A program made the translations under genes and the position numbers. Source: Planctomycetaceae bacterium (GTDB lineage: Bacteria; Planctomycetota; Planctomycetia; Planctomycetales; Planctomycetaceae). From it: a DNA stretch of 64,000 nucleotides. The notes below the pieces were generated by a model that was given only the letters and a program-made list of their open reading frames with translations, searched no databases and had not been told where the DNA came from. This document shows, piece after piece, positions 9,339-18,507 of the stretch (the stretch's first letter is position 1; every line of letters starts with the position of its first letter). The stretch covers positions 1 to 64,000 of the forward strand of contig PBMZ01000115.1 of NCBI GenBank assembly GCA_002722955.1. Direction: 5' to 3'.

Positions 9339-10520
9339 ATGGCTGACAGTCACAAGCAACTTGACGACGAAGCTTCCGAAGAGGAGTTGACGACGGAGGA
9401 CGTTGAAGTTCTGCCGCCCAAAACTAAGTCGGATGAGGACAGCTCAGACGAGGAACAGCAACCCGCCGAGATTACCTACGAGAACGCTCCCACAACCCTT
9501 GTCGAATCACCTTTACCAGAAAGTGATACGTCGGTTGAACCGGTTTCGGAAACGCTTCTCGATCGTCCCACAGAGACGATTGTCGAGTTTCCGATTCCAC
9601 AAACGATTCTGGAGGAACCACAAAGCAGCGACGAGCCGATCGAACAGTCGTTGGTTGAAGAGCCAACGGAGCCTCAAGCGAGTCCATCCAATGACGTTCT
9701 CACGGAGACGATTGTCGAGATGCCAGCTCCTACCGAGGAAGAATTGCAACAGGCTCTCGTAGAGAACTCAGCAGGGCAGTTCACTGAAACGCTTGTCGAG
9801 TTTCCGATTCCAAAGGTTGACGATTCACCATCGCCGCCCATCGAGGAAACACTGGTCGAGGAACCCACGGAAACCGTGACGGAGCTTCCGCTTGAGGACA
9901 TTCCCACGCTCACCGAGGTTCCACTTCAAGATGTCGAAACTCTCGTTGAAGCAACGCCAGCCGACTTGGAAACAATCGCGGAAGATTCATTGGATCGGCC
10001 GACGCAACACGGTTTAGCTCACGATGATCAAGAAACGATCACGGAAGCCCCAGCCGCTGATTCGACTGCACCTAATTATGCTGATCAATCTGATGTCGAG
10101 ACGATCGTCGAAGATCCGCAACAGCCCGATCTAAGCACAACGTCGATCACCGACGAACGCGACATCCCACGAATTGTTCAAGAGGCGGCGCGTTTCATGC
10201 CGCCCACGGCCCCGATCCGAGAAGACTTTCACATACCGTCCGAGATTGCGGAAGGCGACACTGACGACGACCTCGACAACGATTCTGACGTAATTCCGGC
10301 TCCAACTTTTCACGACGAAGTCCAAAGTCAGCAAGACGTCGATCCTGACGCGACCATTGTCAACCAGGATCTTGTCGACGAATTGGCCGCAAAAGAGAAC
10401 ACGGTGAGGCTTCCTGAGTCGAAGTCGCCAGCGGAAGCGAATGTTTCGCCGCGGAAACCGAAACCGACCGAGCCTAAGGATAAGCCACAAGTGGCGGCAC
10501 CGGGATCTACTGAGTCACAA
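9339..10520 (+). repeat. Coding region for ET(I/L)VE peptide repeats
   Basis: The first 390 or so codons of the kinase encode about ten variants of T-E-T-(I/L)-V-E-x-P, for example PTETIVEFPIPQ, LTETIVEMPAPT, FTETLVEFPIPK and DVETIVEDPQQP. Spacing is irregular (about 15-40 residues) and Thr is usually followed by a hydrophobic residue and Val-Glu. The repeat could offer multiple phosphorylation or docking sites for the kinase itself or for an FHA-type partner; this is inference. Confidence 0.8.
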
Positions 10521-13500
10521 ACAGCGAAGAAGCCTCAAAACGCCAGTCCCGATCGACGATATGTGTTGGAATCCAGTTTTGGCTTCGGGGGAATGGGCCG
10601 CATTTACAAGGCTCGGGACGAGCGGATCAATCGAGAAGTCGCCTACAAGGTATTGTTGCCTCAGGCCTTGGAACGCCAAGGCTTGGTTGATCGCTTTATT
10701 GATGAAGCCCAGATCACCGGGCAACTCGAGCATCCCGGAATCGTTCCGATTTATGATTTGGGGCAACAAGGCGATGGCACACCGTTCTATGCCATGAAGA
10801 TGGTTCAGGGTGATACTCTGGCAAAAGCCATCGCCGACTATCATCACCTTTCGCCGGATCACGATCAGCGTGGCATTCAGTTTCAGCGGCTGTTACGGAA
10901 TTTCATCGACGTTTGCAATGCGATTGCCTATTCGCATGAACGCGGCGTGTTGCACTGCGATTTGAAACCTCAAAACATCATGGTCGGCGATTTTGGCGAG
11001 ACCATTGTTTTGGATTGGGGTTTGGCCAAGGTCCTCGATCCCGAGCAAGTAGAAACTGATGGTGCGGAAACTCGCGACGACGACACGATCAACGTGCCCG
11101 AAGACGCTGCGTTCGAAAATTCCGTCAGCAAACGCTCGACCAGTTCGGTCTCCCGAAGCCGCACTTCAGACAGTGCGACCGAGATGGGGTCGGTCATGGG
11201 CACGCCCGAGTTCATGCCGCCGGAACAAGCTCGCGGCGCGCTCTCGGAATTGGATCCGCGCAGCGACATTTATTCGCTCGGAGCGATCCTTTATCAGATC
11301 TTGACTGGATATCCTCCCATTCCCAGGGATAAGTCCGTTAAAGATAAGCTGCAACTGGTCATTGGCGGAATGATCAAAGAGCCGCGTCAATTTGACCAGA
11401 AGATTCCGAAACCGATCGAAGCGGTTTGCATGAAGGCCTTGGCCATTCGCAAACACAACCGCTACCAAACGGCGAAGGCATTGGCTGCCGACATCGAAGC
11501 CTTTCTGGCCGACGAACCCGTCACCGCGATGATCGAACCATTCGTGACAAAGGCAAAACGCTGGGCCAAGCGAAACCGCACGATCGTGACAGCAACAGCA
11601 TCGACGGCGATCGTCGCGGCGGTATTGTTGACCAGTTGGAATATTATGGAATCGGCGCGGATCGACGGCGTCGTCAGCGAAGTCGAAAGCTTGCTTGAGG
11701 AAAGCGGTCAATCCATTGAAGCGGGAGAATTCCAATCAGCCCGCGACACTTTGCAACAAGTCAAAGCCATTCTCGACATCAATCAAGAACCGCAATTGGA
11801 GATGTCCCGTCGGCTTTATTCCGATCGATACAAACTGGTCGACGAGACACTGGTCATCGAAGCACACGCTGATGAACTGATAGCCGCCGCCGACGAGAGT
11901 CTTGACGAAGATGACTTCGACGAAGCCGTTCGTCAATTCGAAGCAGCCATCAACAAGCTTCGAGAACAACCTCGCCTAAAAGACAGGATCAAAGAAACCG
12001 AACGCAAGATTGCCGACGCTCAAACATCCTGGGACCAGGCAAGACAGCGGGAAGTGGCTCTTGAGCGATACGACCGGTTTATCGAGCTTGCCGATCAAGC
12101 ACGCTTTCATGGGACGCGGTTTACAGGAGGTGCGGCGCAGGAACACGCAGGCAACATTTACGAACAAGCACTCAGGGCGCTGCAGATCTTCGAACTCGAT
12201 CAGCAAGAAAACTTGTTTGTCGACAACAAGTATTTCACCTCCAGCGAAGCACGGCGCATTCGCGAGCTATCGTTCGAGTTGATGTTGATCCTTGCGGAAT
12301 CGCAAACCGAACTCAGCGACACACTTCCCGAACAGGAACAGCAAGACGCTCGGCAAGCGGCACTCGCTTGGGTCGATAAGGCGGCTCAGTTGGGCATCAA
12401 ATCTCGAGCGTTGTATCTGCAGAGGGCTTTTGTGTTGGATAAGCTCGGTGATGTCGACGGCAGCAAAGAGGCCCGCGAATTAGCCAGTTCATTAAGCCCC
12501 AGTTCGGCCATCGATCACTTTCTACTGGGTGAAATCGATCGCAAAGCTGGTCGATTCGAGAATGCGTTGCAATCGTATTCGGCCGTGGTGAAGTTGGACA
12601 ATGACCACTTTTGGGCTCACAACATGAGCGGTGTTTGCAATCTGCAACTGGGGAAACTGGACACCGCGCGTCAATGCTACGAAATGTGTAGCGGTCTACG
12701 TCCGAAGTTCTCTTGGACCTATCTAACATTGGCAATCGCGGAAGCCTTTGATGGTAACTATGAATCTGCATTGAAACATTTTAAGACCGCCGAAGCCTAC
12801 GACTCAGACTCCTACAACGTGTTCATGATGCGAGGAGTCGTGCTTTCGAATCGGTTGGGTGACGAGATTGCGGACCTCGAGACGCAGGAGTCCAACGGTG
12901 TCATCACCGACGACCTTCAACGCGATTATGATGAGGCCATTCGTGATTTCAAGAAAGCCGCTAGCCTCGACCCAACAGAATATGAACCTCACTTCAATTT
13001 GGGAGAAACGCATCGTCGAATGGCCGATTGGATTGCCAAAGGAGACGGAGGCGACATCGCCGCAGAATTGTATCTCGCGAAGGCGCGGGTTTCACTGAAT
13101 CACGCGATCGCGCTGGCTCCGCAAGTTGCAAAGCCACACGAAATTCGCGCGCTCGTCTATTGGCTGCAGAAGGAGTATGCCCTGGCCATTGAAGACAGCC
13201 GTCAAGCCATTCTCAAGTATCGTGATGCTGCCAGCAAAGCTCGCTGCTATAAAATCATCGGCGGAGTTTCTTTTGATCAGGCCGAGTTGCTTAGTGCTTT
13301 GGAAGCGTACGACCAATCCACCGACCTGAACCCCAATGATGCTGAAGTTCAGGCGGCTCGAGCTGAAGTCAAATTGAAGCTCGGACAGTATGTTGAAGCC
13401 GTACAAGGGTTTTCTCGATACCTCGCATTGAATCCCATCGAATTCTTGGCGAAAGAAGCCAAGGCCGAGGTCATCGAAGCACGGGCGCAGGCACTTGCCA

Positions 13501-14063
13501 GGCTCGGTCAGTTTCAAACGGCGATGCATGACTACAATCGTGCGCTGGAGCTTAAAGGCAACAACCCCGACGTCATGCTGCGGCGGGCATGGTCTTACCT
13601 GAATAACTTTCAAAAACTGGCACAAATCGATTTCGAAAACGCTACGAAACTGCAACCTAAAAATCCCGAGACTTGGATCGGGCTCGCCAGTGTCTATGCC
13701 ATGCAAGGTCACTTTAATGAAGCGATCGCCAACGCTAACAAGGCTGAAGAACTCGTAGACGCCATCCCTGCCGACGCGCAAGGAAACTTTGTCTGGTCGC
13801 AATACTTCAACTTGGCGACGATCTATTCACAACTGATCGCTCGAGCCCGCATTGATTCGAGACTCTCGGTGGAACAGCGGCAAACTATCCAAACACAGTC
13901 GTTGGCAAAGGCCGTCGAGCTATTGAAGACGTCTCTCGGCAAGACCAAGAATCGGATGCTGGTGATCGCGTCTTTCAACAACGACCCGGCCTTCGAAGTC
14001 ATACGAAACGCACCGGAGATTCGGCTGTTGGTTAAGCCTGTATCAACCCCTGAGAACAACTGA
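9339..14063 (+). CDS. Giant membrane-anchored Ser/Thr protein kinase with TPRs
   Basis: 1574 residues in four parts. Residues 1 to about 390 are acidic and disordered, built of degenerate ET(I/L)VE repeats. A Hanks-type kinase domain runs from about 407 (glycine loop FGFGGMG) to 690, with VAYKV lysine near 437, catalytic loop HCDLKPQN at 539-546 and DWG at 559-561. The usual Arg of HRD is Cys, so this is a non-RD kinase, and DFG is DWG, as in many planctomycete kinases. A membrane helix lies at about 748-770. The rest is helical, with coiled coil and then tetratricopeptide-like repeats from about 1030 to 1500, predicted outside the cytoplasm. The gene sits 29 bp after the hydrolase gene and 27 bp before the sialidase-like gene. 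Kinase activity is likely but not certain because of the Cys. Confidence 0.9.
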   Translation: MADSHKQLDDEASEEELTTEDVEVLPPKTKSDEDSSDEEQQPAEITYENAPTTLVESPLPESDTSVEPVSETLLDRPTETIVEFPIPQTILEEPQSSDEPIEQSLVEEPTEPQASPSNDVLTETIVEMPAPTEEELQQALVENSAGQFTETLVEFPIPKVDDSPSPPIEETLVEEPTETVTELPLEDIPTLTEVPLQDVETLVEATPADLETIAEDSLDRPTQHGLAHDDQETITEAPAADSTAPNYADQSDVETIVEDPQQPDLSTTSITDERDIPRIVQEAARFMPPTAPIREDFHIPSEIAEGDTDDDLDNDSDVIPAPTFHDEVQSQQDVDPDATIVNQDLVDELAAKENTVRLPESKSPAEANVSPRKPKPTEPKDKPQVAAPGSTESQTAKKPQNASPDRRYVLESSFGFGGMGRIYKARDERINREVAYKVLLPQALERQGLVDRFIDEAQITGQLEHPGIVPIYDLGQQGDGTPFYAMKMVQGDTLAKAIADYHHLSPDHDQRGIQFQRLLRNFIDVCNAIAYSHERGVLHCDLKPQNIMVGDFGETIVLDWGLAKVLDPEQVETDGAETRDDDTINVPEDAAFENSVSKRSTSSVSRSRTSDSATEMGSVMGTPEFMPPEQARGALSELDPRSDIYSLGAILYQILTGYPPIPRDKSVKDKLQLVIGGMIKEPRQFDQKIPKPIEAVCMKALAIRKHNRYQTAKALAADIEAFLADEPVTAMIEPFVTKAKRWAKRNRTIVTATASTAIVAAVLLTSWNIMESARIDGVVSEVESLLEESGQSIEAGEFQSARDTLQQVKAILDINQEPQLEMSRRLYSDRYKLVDETLVIEAHADELIAAADESLDEDDFDEAVRQFEAAINKLREQPRLKDRIKETERKIADAQTSWDQARQREVALERYDRFIELADQARFHGTRFTGGAAQEHAGNIYEQALRALQIFELDQQENLFVDNKYFTSSEARRIRELSFELMLILAESQTELSDTLPEQEQQDARQAALAWVDKAAQLGIKSRALYLQRAFVLDKLGDVDGSKEARELASSLSPSSAIDHFLLGEIDRKAGRFENALQSYSAVVKLDNDHFWAHNMSGVCNLQLGKLDTARQCYEMCSGLRPKFSWTYLTLAIAEAFDGNYESALKHFKTAEAYDSDSYNVFMMRGVVLSNRLGDEIADLETQESNGVITDDLQRDYDEAIRDFKKAASLDPTEYEPHFNLGETHRRMADWIAKGDGGDIAAELYLAKARVSLNHAIALAPQVAKPHEIRALVYWLQKEYALAIEDSRQAILKYRDAASKARCYKIIGGVSFDQAELLSALEAYDQSTDLNPNDAEVQAARAEVKLKLGQYVEAVQGFSRYLALNPIEFLAKEAKAEVIEARAQALARLGQFQTAMHDYNRALELKGNNPDVMLRRAWSYLNNFQKLAQIDFENATKLQPKNPETWIGLASVYAMQGHFNEAIANANKAEELVDAIPADAQGNFVWSQYFNLATIYSQLIARARIDSRLSVEQRQTIQTQSLAKAVELLKTSLGKTKNRMLVIASFNNDPAFEVIRNAPEIRLLVKPVSTPENN

Positions 14064-14090
14064 TTTCCATCATCAAGTTGAGGCACCTCG

Positions 14091-15335
14091 ATGAACGCGC
14101 TGATTCGACGAAGCATCATCGTCTTACTATCCATCGCGACGATAACGACAAGTTCAATCGTTGCTGATGATACCTCTAAGCCGATTACCATTCTGAACCC
14201 TACTCTTCTGGCTGCCGACGACATCAAAGCTGTTCGGACGCCGCTGGGCATTTCCAACGATTACAAACCGTTTTTGACGAAGCTGAAAAGCGGTGGGTTG
14301 TTGGCGGTCGCTTTCTGTTTTGGCCCCGTTGATGGCATCGATGGTTATGTCGAACGCGCGATTTTTTGGCGTTCTAACGATGGCGGCAAGACTTGGGGAC
14401 CTCGCGAAGAGAGAATCGATATCCAAGGTCGAGAATTCGGTCTCACAACATTGCATGATGGCACGCTGCTGATGACGTGCCACTGGCTTAGCCGTGATGC
14501 TTTGAACCCATCAAAGCGGACTCATAGCAAGATCTTTCGCTCAACCAACGAGGGCAAAACTTGGTCAGAGATTCGCATCGGCCCGGATGGCTTTCCCGAT
14601 GAAGCCATGACAACCGCCGATTGGATGGCCTTCGAACTTCCCGACCCCAAACAACCAGGAAAGTTCGTCACGTACATGGGCGTCGGTATGCATCATGGCG
14701 GGGCCGAGGCACCGAAGCACGCGAAACTTTGGCGATCACACGATAGCGGTAAGACATGGGACAGGTCTCTGAACCCAGACACCAAGAATTGGATCGACGT
14801 CGATGGCTTCTTTTCACAAACGGTGACCTTCCGAACGGCCTCGGGCAAGTTACTGCATCCTGTCCGAGTCGACCGCAGCGGACCGCACTGGCTCATCCCC
14901 GGCACGGAACAACGAATCAAAAAGGAAGGCAGTGACCAAGGCGACCGCATGATGCTTTGGGTGTCCAAAGACAGCGGCCGAAGCTTTGCCAAACACAATA
15001 CTCACGGCAACTTTGGAGACTACGGCGAGATGTATCCGCGGTTCTTACAACTTCAAGACGGGCGCATCTTGTTGACGTTTACCGTGCGAAGCCACTCAAC
15101 CGACGGCCACGAATTGGGCCTGCGAGCCATCCTCAATCGAGACGATGGAAAGACGTGGCACTTCCGAAAGGACCGAATGGTCATCAGCGACGTCAATACC
15201 GGAAGCAGCGGCGGCGGCTTTGGAAACTCGATCCAAATAGACGATGGTAGCATGGTCACGATCTATAGTTATCGCAAACCTGACAAGAAGACCTACATCG
15301 AAACCGTGCGCTGGCAGTTGCCCAAAGACAAATAG
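14091..15335 (+). CDS. Secreted sialidase-like (BNR/Asp-box) protein
   Basis: 414 residues with an N-terminal signal peptide (MNALIRRSIIVLLSIATITTSSIVA). Five Asp-box motifs of the SxDxGxTW type are visible: SNDGGKTW, STNEGKTW, SHDSGKTW, SKDSGRSF and NRDDGKTW, spaced as in six-bladed beta-propeller sialidases and related BNR proteins. An N-terminal KPFLTKLKSGGLLAV segment and C-terminal GFGNSIQI complete the fold. Whether the substrate is sialic acid or another glycan cannot be decided, since many planctomycete relatives are annotated only as exo-alpha-sialidase. A GAGG ribosome binding site precedes the ATG. It is the last gene of the group that starts at 7702 and ends 59 bp from the convergent NuoEF gene. 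Confidence 0.85.
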   Translation: MNALIRRSIIVLLSIATITTSSIVADDTSKPITILNPTLLAADDIKAVRTPLGISNDYKPFLTKLKSGGLLAVAFCFGPVDGIDGYVERAIFWRSNDGGKTWGPREERIDIQGREFGLTTLHDGTLLMTCHWLSRDALNPSKRTHSKIFRSTNEGKTWSEIRIGPDGFPDEAMTTADWMAFELPDPKQPGKFVTYMGVGMHHGGAEAPKHAKLWRSHDSGKTWDRSLNPDTKNWIDVDGFFSQTVTFRTASGKLLHPVRVDRSGPHWLIPGTEQRIKKEGSDQGDRMMLWVSKDSGRSFAKHNTHGNFGDYGEMYPRFLQLQDGRILLTFTVRSHSTDGHELGLRAILNRDDGKTWHFRKDRMVISDVNTGSSGGGFGNSIQIDDGSMVTIYSYRKPDKKTYIETVRWQLPKDK

Positions 15336-15394
15336 TGGTAAACTGTAGGCTGGATCAAGCGCAGCGCCGTTCCAGCAATCTTGTCTTGGGCCGT

Positions 15395-17017
15395 CTACTT
15401 CTCGGCAGATGGCACTTCCCCAGGAAAGTGTTCCATCATCGACAAGATCGGATTCAAGGCAACTTGGCCGAGTCCGCAGATCGATGTTTGTTCAAGCGTG
15501 TCGCCCAATTGGGGCAAGAAACTCAGATCCTCGGTCGTGCCGCTTCCGCAAGCGACCGCGTCCAACAACACAACCGTTTTCTCGGAGCCTACTCGGCAAG
15601 GCACGCACTTGCCGCACGACTCGTTGCGGAAGAATCTCACCAAGTTTGTTGCCAAGGCAAACAAGTCGCGGTCTTCGGACATGACGATCACAGCACCCGT
15701 GCCAAGCATGCTTCCGGCCGCTTGCATCGCCGCGAAGTCCATTGGTGTTGACGCCTTCTCTGCTGGCAAGAATTTCGAGCTAGCTCCACCCGGCAAGAAC
15801 GCCTTCAACGACTTTCCGTCAGACATGCCACCCGCGAGGTCAATCAACTCGGATACCGTCGTGCCAACGGGAATTTCGTAGACGCCCGGATTTGCAACGT
15901 CGCCAGAGATGGAGACGAACTTGAGTCCCTCGATGTCTCCAGCTCCCTGCTCGCGCCACCAGTCCGCTCCGTTTCGAATCATCGAGGTTGCCAACGCGAA
16001 TGTTTCCACGTTGTTGATCAGCGTTGGCTGACCGTTCAGTCCATGTGTTCCGGGGTAAGGTGGCTTGATTCGCGGCTCGCCGCGTTTATCTTCGAGTGCC
16101 TCAAGCAGCGCGGTTTCCTCGCCCAAGATGTATCCACCGGGCGAGATAAAAACATCGATGTCGAAACTCTTGCCGCTTCCTGCCGCGTCGTCGCCGAGCA
16201 CTCCGCGGGATCGTGCATCTTCGATCGCCTTGTGGAGTGCGGCCAACTCGCGAGTGTACTCGTGTCGTAAGTAGACGATTGCGGACTCGGCGCCGATGGT
16301 TAGACCAGCAAGCAACATGCCTTCGATCACCAAGTGAGGTATCTCGGCCAGGATCAAGCGATCTTTGAACGTTCCAGGTTCGCTCTCGTCGGCATTACAA
16401 ATGACGTACTTGGGTGACGCTGGCTCGGCAGCCACCAATTCCCATTTGCGACCGGTCGGGAATCCGGCACCACCCATGCCTCGTAGATTACAGTCCTTGA
16501 GTGTCTCGATGCAGGTCGAAGCCAACTGTCCGGATGCGGCGAGGTCTCGCACCGAGCCGTACTGCTCGTCAGTTGAGCTGTGTGAGTCGCATTTCCACTT
16601 CCGCGAGACGGCTTTTTCAGTATCGAGTTGTTTCGTGCCGTCGATCAGCCCAGCAATGAAATCGGTATCAGCCAGCGTTCGCGGAGCAAGCGGCTTCTCA
16701 TTCCAGGCAACAGCTGGAGCCGCATCACATCGACCGATGCACGAGACCTCGTGAATCTCGACATCGGCCCTTCCTGCGAATTCGGTCCTGAGTGCCGCCG
16801 CGAGCTGCTCGCCACTGGCCATCGCGCAAGACACATCGCGGCAGACGTGAATTCGGTGAGCGGCTGGTGGCGTGCGGCGGAAGTGGGGATAGAAGCTGAC
16901 GAGACCTTCGAGCCGATACAGGGGTACTCGCTTTCGCGTCGAGAGATCGCGAAGCGTATCATCGCTGAGGTATCCGTGCTCCTCTTGCAAATCACACAGC
17001 TCGCGCAACAACTCCAC
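15395..17017 (-). CDS. NuoE-NuoF fusion, NADH/formate dehydrogenase beta-type subunit
   Basis: 540 residues combining a thioredoxin-like [2Fe-2S] domain and a NuoF-type NAD/FMN subunit. The NuoE part has its four cysteines (C59, C64, C93, C97, in CRDVSC and CIGRC). The NuoF part has the NADH-binding LRGMGGAGFPTGRKW, the FMN region CNADESEPGTFKDR and GGYILGEETALLEALE, and the C-terminal [4Fe-4S] pattern SCGKCVPCR...C. Such fusions act as the diaphorase unit of NAD-dependent formate dehydrogenases or bidirectional hydrogenases as well as complex I. No other Nuo, Fds or Hox subunit is next to it, so its partner is unknown. The start is GTG at 17015-17017, preceded by AGGGAG. Confidence 0.85.
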   Translation of the reverse strand: MELLRELCDLQEEHGYLSDDTLRDLSTRKRVPLYRLEGLVSFYPHFRRTPPAAHRIHVCRDVSCAMASGEQLAAALRTEFAGRADVEIHEVSCIGRCDAAPAVAWNEKPLAPRTLADTDFIAGLIDGTKQLDTEKAVSRKWKCDSHSSTDEQYGSVRDLAASGQLASTCIETLKDCNLRGMGGAGFPTGRKWELVAAEPASPKYVICNADESEPGTFKDRLILAEIPHLVIEGMLLAGLTIGAESAIVYLRHEYTRELAALHKAIEDARSRGVLGDDAAGSGKSFDIDVFISPGGYILGEETALLEALEDKRGEPRIKPPYPGTHGLNGQPTLINNVETFALATSMIRNGADWWREQGAGDIEGLKFVSISGDVANPGVYEIPVGTTVSELIDLAGGMSDGKSLKAFLPGGASSKFLPAEKASTPMDFAAMQAAGSMLGTGAVIVMSEDRDLFALATNLVRFFRNESCGKCVPCRVGSEKTVVLLDAVACGSGTTEDLSFLPQLGDTLEQTSICGLGQVALNPILSMMEHFPGEVPSAEK

Positions 17018-17075
17018 GTCGTGTTATCTCCCTGGCGTGCCGTGGTTGTTGGCACTTTCGCTCGACATACCAGCG

Positions 17076-17120
17076 CGAAGCGCAAGCGAGTTAAATTCAG
17101 ACACACTCGCTTGCGCTTCG
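17076..17120. repeat. 16-bp perfect inverted repeat
   Basis: Perfect 16-bp arms CGAAGCGCAAGCGAGT and its complement at 17076-17091 and 17105-17120, between the NuoEF start and the end of the prenyltransferase-repeat gene. It is followed by a second small palindrome at 17146-17171. Both look like REP-type elements and could end the upstream transcript. Confidence 0.85.
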
Positions 17121-17145
17121 TGCTTGTATTCGCATCGGGTAAGAC

Positions 17146-17171
17146 CTGGGGGCTCGAAGCCTCGCCCCCAG
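17146..17171. repeat. Small palindrome related to positions 9-34
   Basis: CTGGGGGC and GCCCCCAG arms enclose TCGAAGCCTC. The same core, GGGGGCTCGAAG, occurs at 11-22 at the left edge of the window, so it is a dispersed element. Confidence 0.8.
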
Positions 17172-17192
17172 CCACTCCCTGTATCCTTACTC

Positions 17193-18335
17193 TTAGGCTT
17201 TCTTGGCAGGCTTCGGATCGCAATAGGCCAAAGCCATCAGCGAGTACGCGGTCGCCAAATTCGGGTCGCCTTCGTACCAACGTTCGGCTTTGTTGATCCA
17301 ACTGCCGTCGGATTTCTGCAGCTTCGCCAGATTCTCCGTCAGCTCTTTCCGCCAATCGTGACGTCGCTTCTTCGAGTCCTCCAGGACGTCGATCTCAAGC
17401 ACGCTCAGCGACTTGGCGAAGGTGTGGTAATAGTAGTAAAGGCCCATCTGTCCCAACCCCGGATTCTCCTCAACAGAGTAGAACTTGCGAATCCACTTCA
17501 TCGCCGCTTTGACTCGAGGATCGTCCTTCTCCAAGCCAGCGTAAATCATGCTCTTCAGGCCAGCGTAAGTCATGCTGGCGTAAGATCGCAATCCGCCGTC
17601 CTTCGTTAATCCCGCCTGCGATGTGCCGCCAGCCGCCGGAGTGTAATAGAAGCCACCATCGTTGACCTTCGCGGCAAACGGAGTCGTGTTGAATTCGGTT
17701 TCCAGATTTTGGCAACGTGAGACAAACTTGAGTGCGTTCTTCATGGCCGGGTCGTCTTCTTTGACGCCAGCCGCCTTCAACGCCTCGATCAAGAAAGTCG
17801 TGTTCGAGAGGTCCGGTCGCTGATGTTTTCCGTAGCCAGCGCCGCCGAAGCCGGGATCAGAACTTTCGATGCCTTCGCCCTTGTCCCACTGCAGGTTCTT
17901 GAGGAACGCGACCGCGCGTTCAATGACCTTATCGTAGCGACCATTGGCGTTGGCGATCTCGAATGCGATCAGGCTGATGCAAGTTTCGTAGTTGCGATGA
18001 TTGCTCTTGGCAAAATAGACGCCGCCATCTTTCTTGATGAACGACTCCAAATGCTTCAGTGCTTTGGCAACAGTCTCGTCTTCGGCTGTCAGCCCCGATT
18101 GCAACAGCGACACAGTGACTAAGGCCGAGATTCCCGGTGCTATGGGACTAGTCCAACTGCCGTCGTCGTCTTGGCTGGTCTTCAGGAAGTTGATGGCAGC
18201 CGTGCGAGTTTTCTTTAGCAGCGCCGGATCTGGGCCAAGAGACTTCTCTTGAGCCAACGCCGGCAATGCAAGTGAGAGAACAAAAAGGGCAACAACAATT
18301 CGAATGGGAAATTCAGTAAGCGATCGATTTCGCAT
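17193..18335 (-). CDS. Secreted prenyltransferase/squalene-oxidase-repeat protein
   Basis: 380 residues with a signal peptide ([20 protein letters not shown]). The body consists of alpha/alpha-barrel repeats of the prenyltransferase and squalene-cyclase type, with recurring motifs such as [33 protein letters not shown] and [10 protein letters not shown] (the QW-like DGSW pattern). Planctomycetes carry many such exported proteins without known activity. The active-site Asp-rich motif of true squalene-hopene cyclases is not obvious, so I do not assign a cyclase function. The ATG is preceded by AGGTG. The gene is divergent from the one at 18508 and 175 bp upstream of the NuoEF start on the same strand. 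Confidence 0.8.
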   Translation of the reverse strand: MRNRSLTEFPIRIVVALFVLSLALPALAQEKSLGPDPALLKKTRTAAINFLKTSQDDDGSWTSPIAPGISALVTVSLLQSGLTAEDETVAKALKHLESFIKKDGGVYFAKSNHRNYETCISLIAFEIANANGRYDKVIERAVAFLKNLQWDKGEGIESSDPGFGGAGYGKHQRPDLSNTTFLIEALKAAGVKEDDPAMKNALKFVSRCQNLETEFNTTPFAAKVNDGGFYYTPAAGGTSQAGLTKDGGLRSYASMTYAGLKSMIYAGLEKDDPRVKAAMKWIRKFYSVEENPGLGQMGLYYYYHTFAKSLSVLEIDVLEDSKKRRHDWRKELTENLAKLQKSDGSWINKAERWYEGDPNLATAYSLMALAYCDPKPAKKA

Positions 18336-18507
18336 GGGACACCTAATCTAGATGGAAACCACTCATTATCTTCCAGACGCATTGTACCAAAGTTGACTTG
18401 CCAGCGAAAACTTTGCAAGACATCGAGTGCAGAATCTTATTGCCATCGCCCAAACGTTGCATGTACAATTGTGTCGTTGACGAGTACGAATCGTAAAGAG
18501 AGACCTG

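Noticed and set aside
13092-13802. Minus-strand frame of 236 codons in the kinase TPR region
   Set aside because: Antisense to TPR-coding sequence, which is well supported; no motif.
16645-17355. Minus-strand frame of 236 codons overlapping NuoEF start and a palindrome
   Set aside because: It overlaps the well-supported NuoEF frame and runs through the repeats at 17076-17171; no motif.
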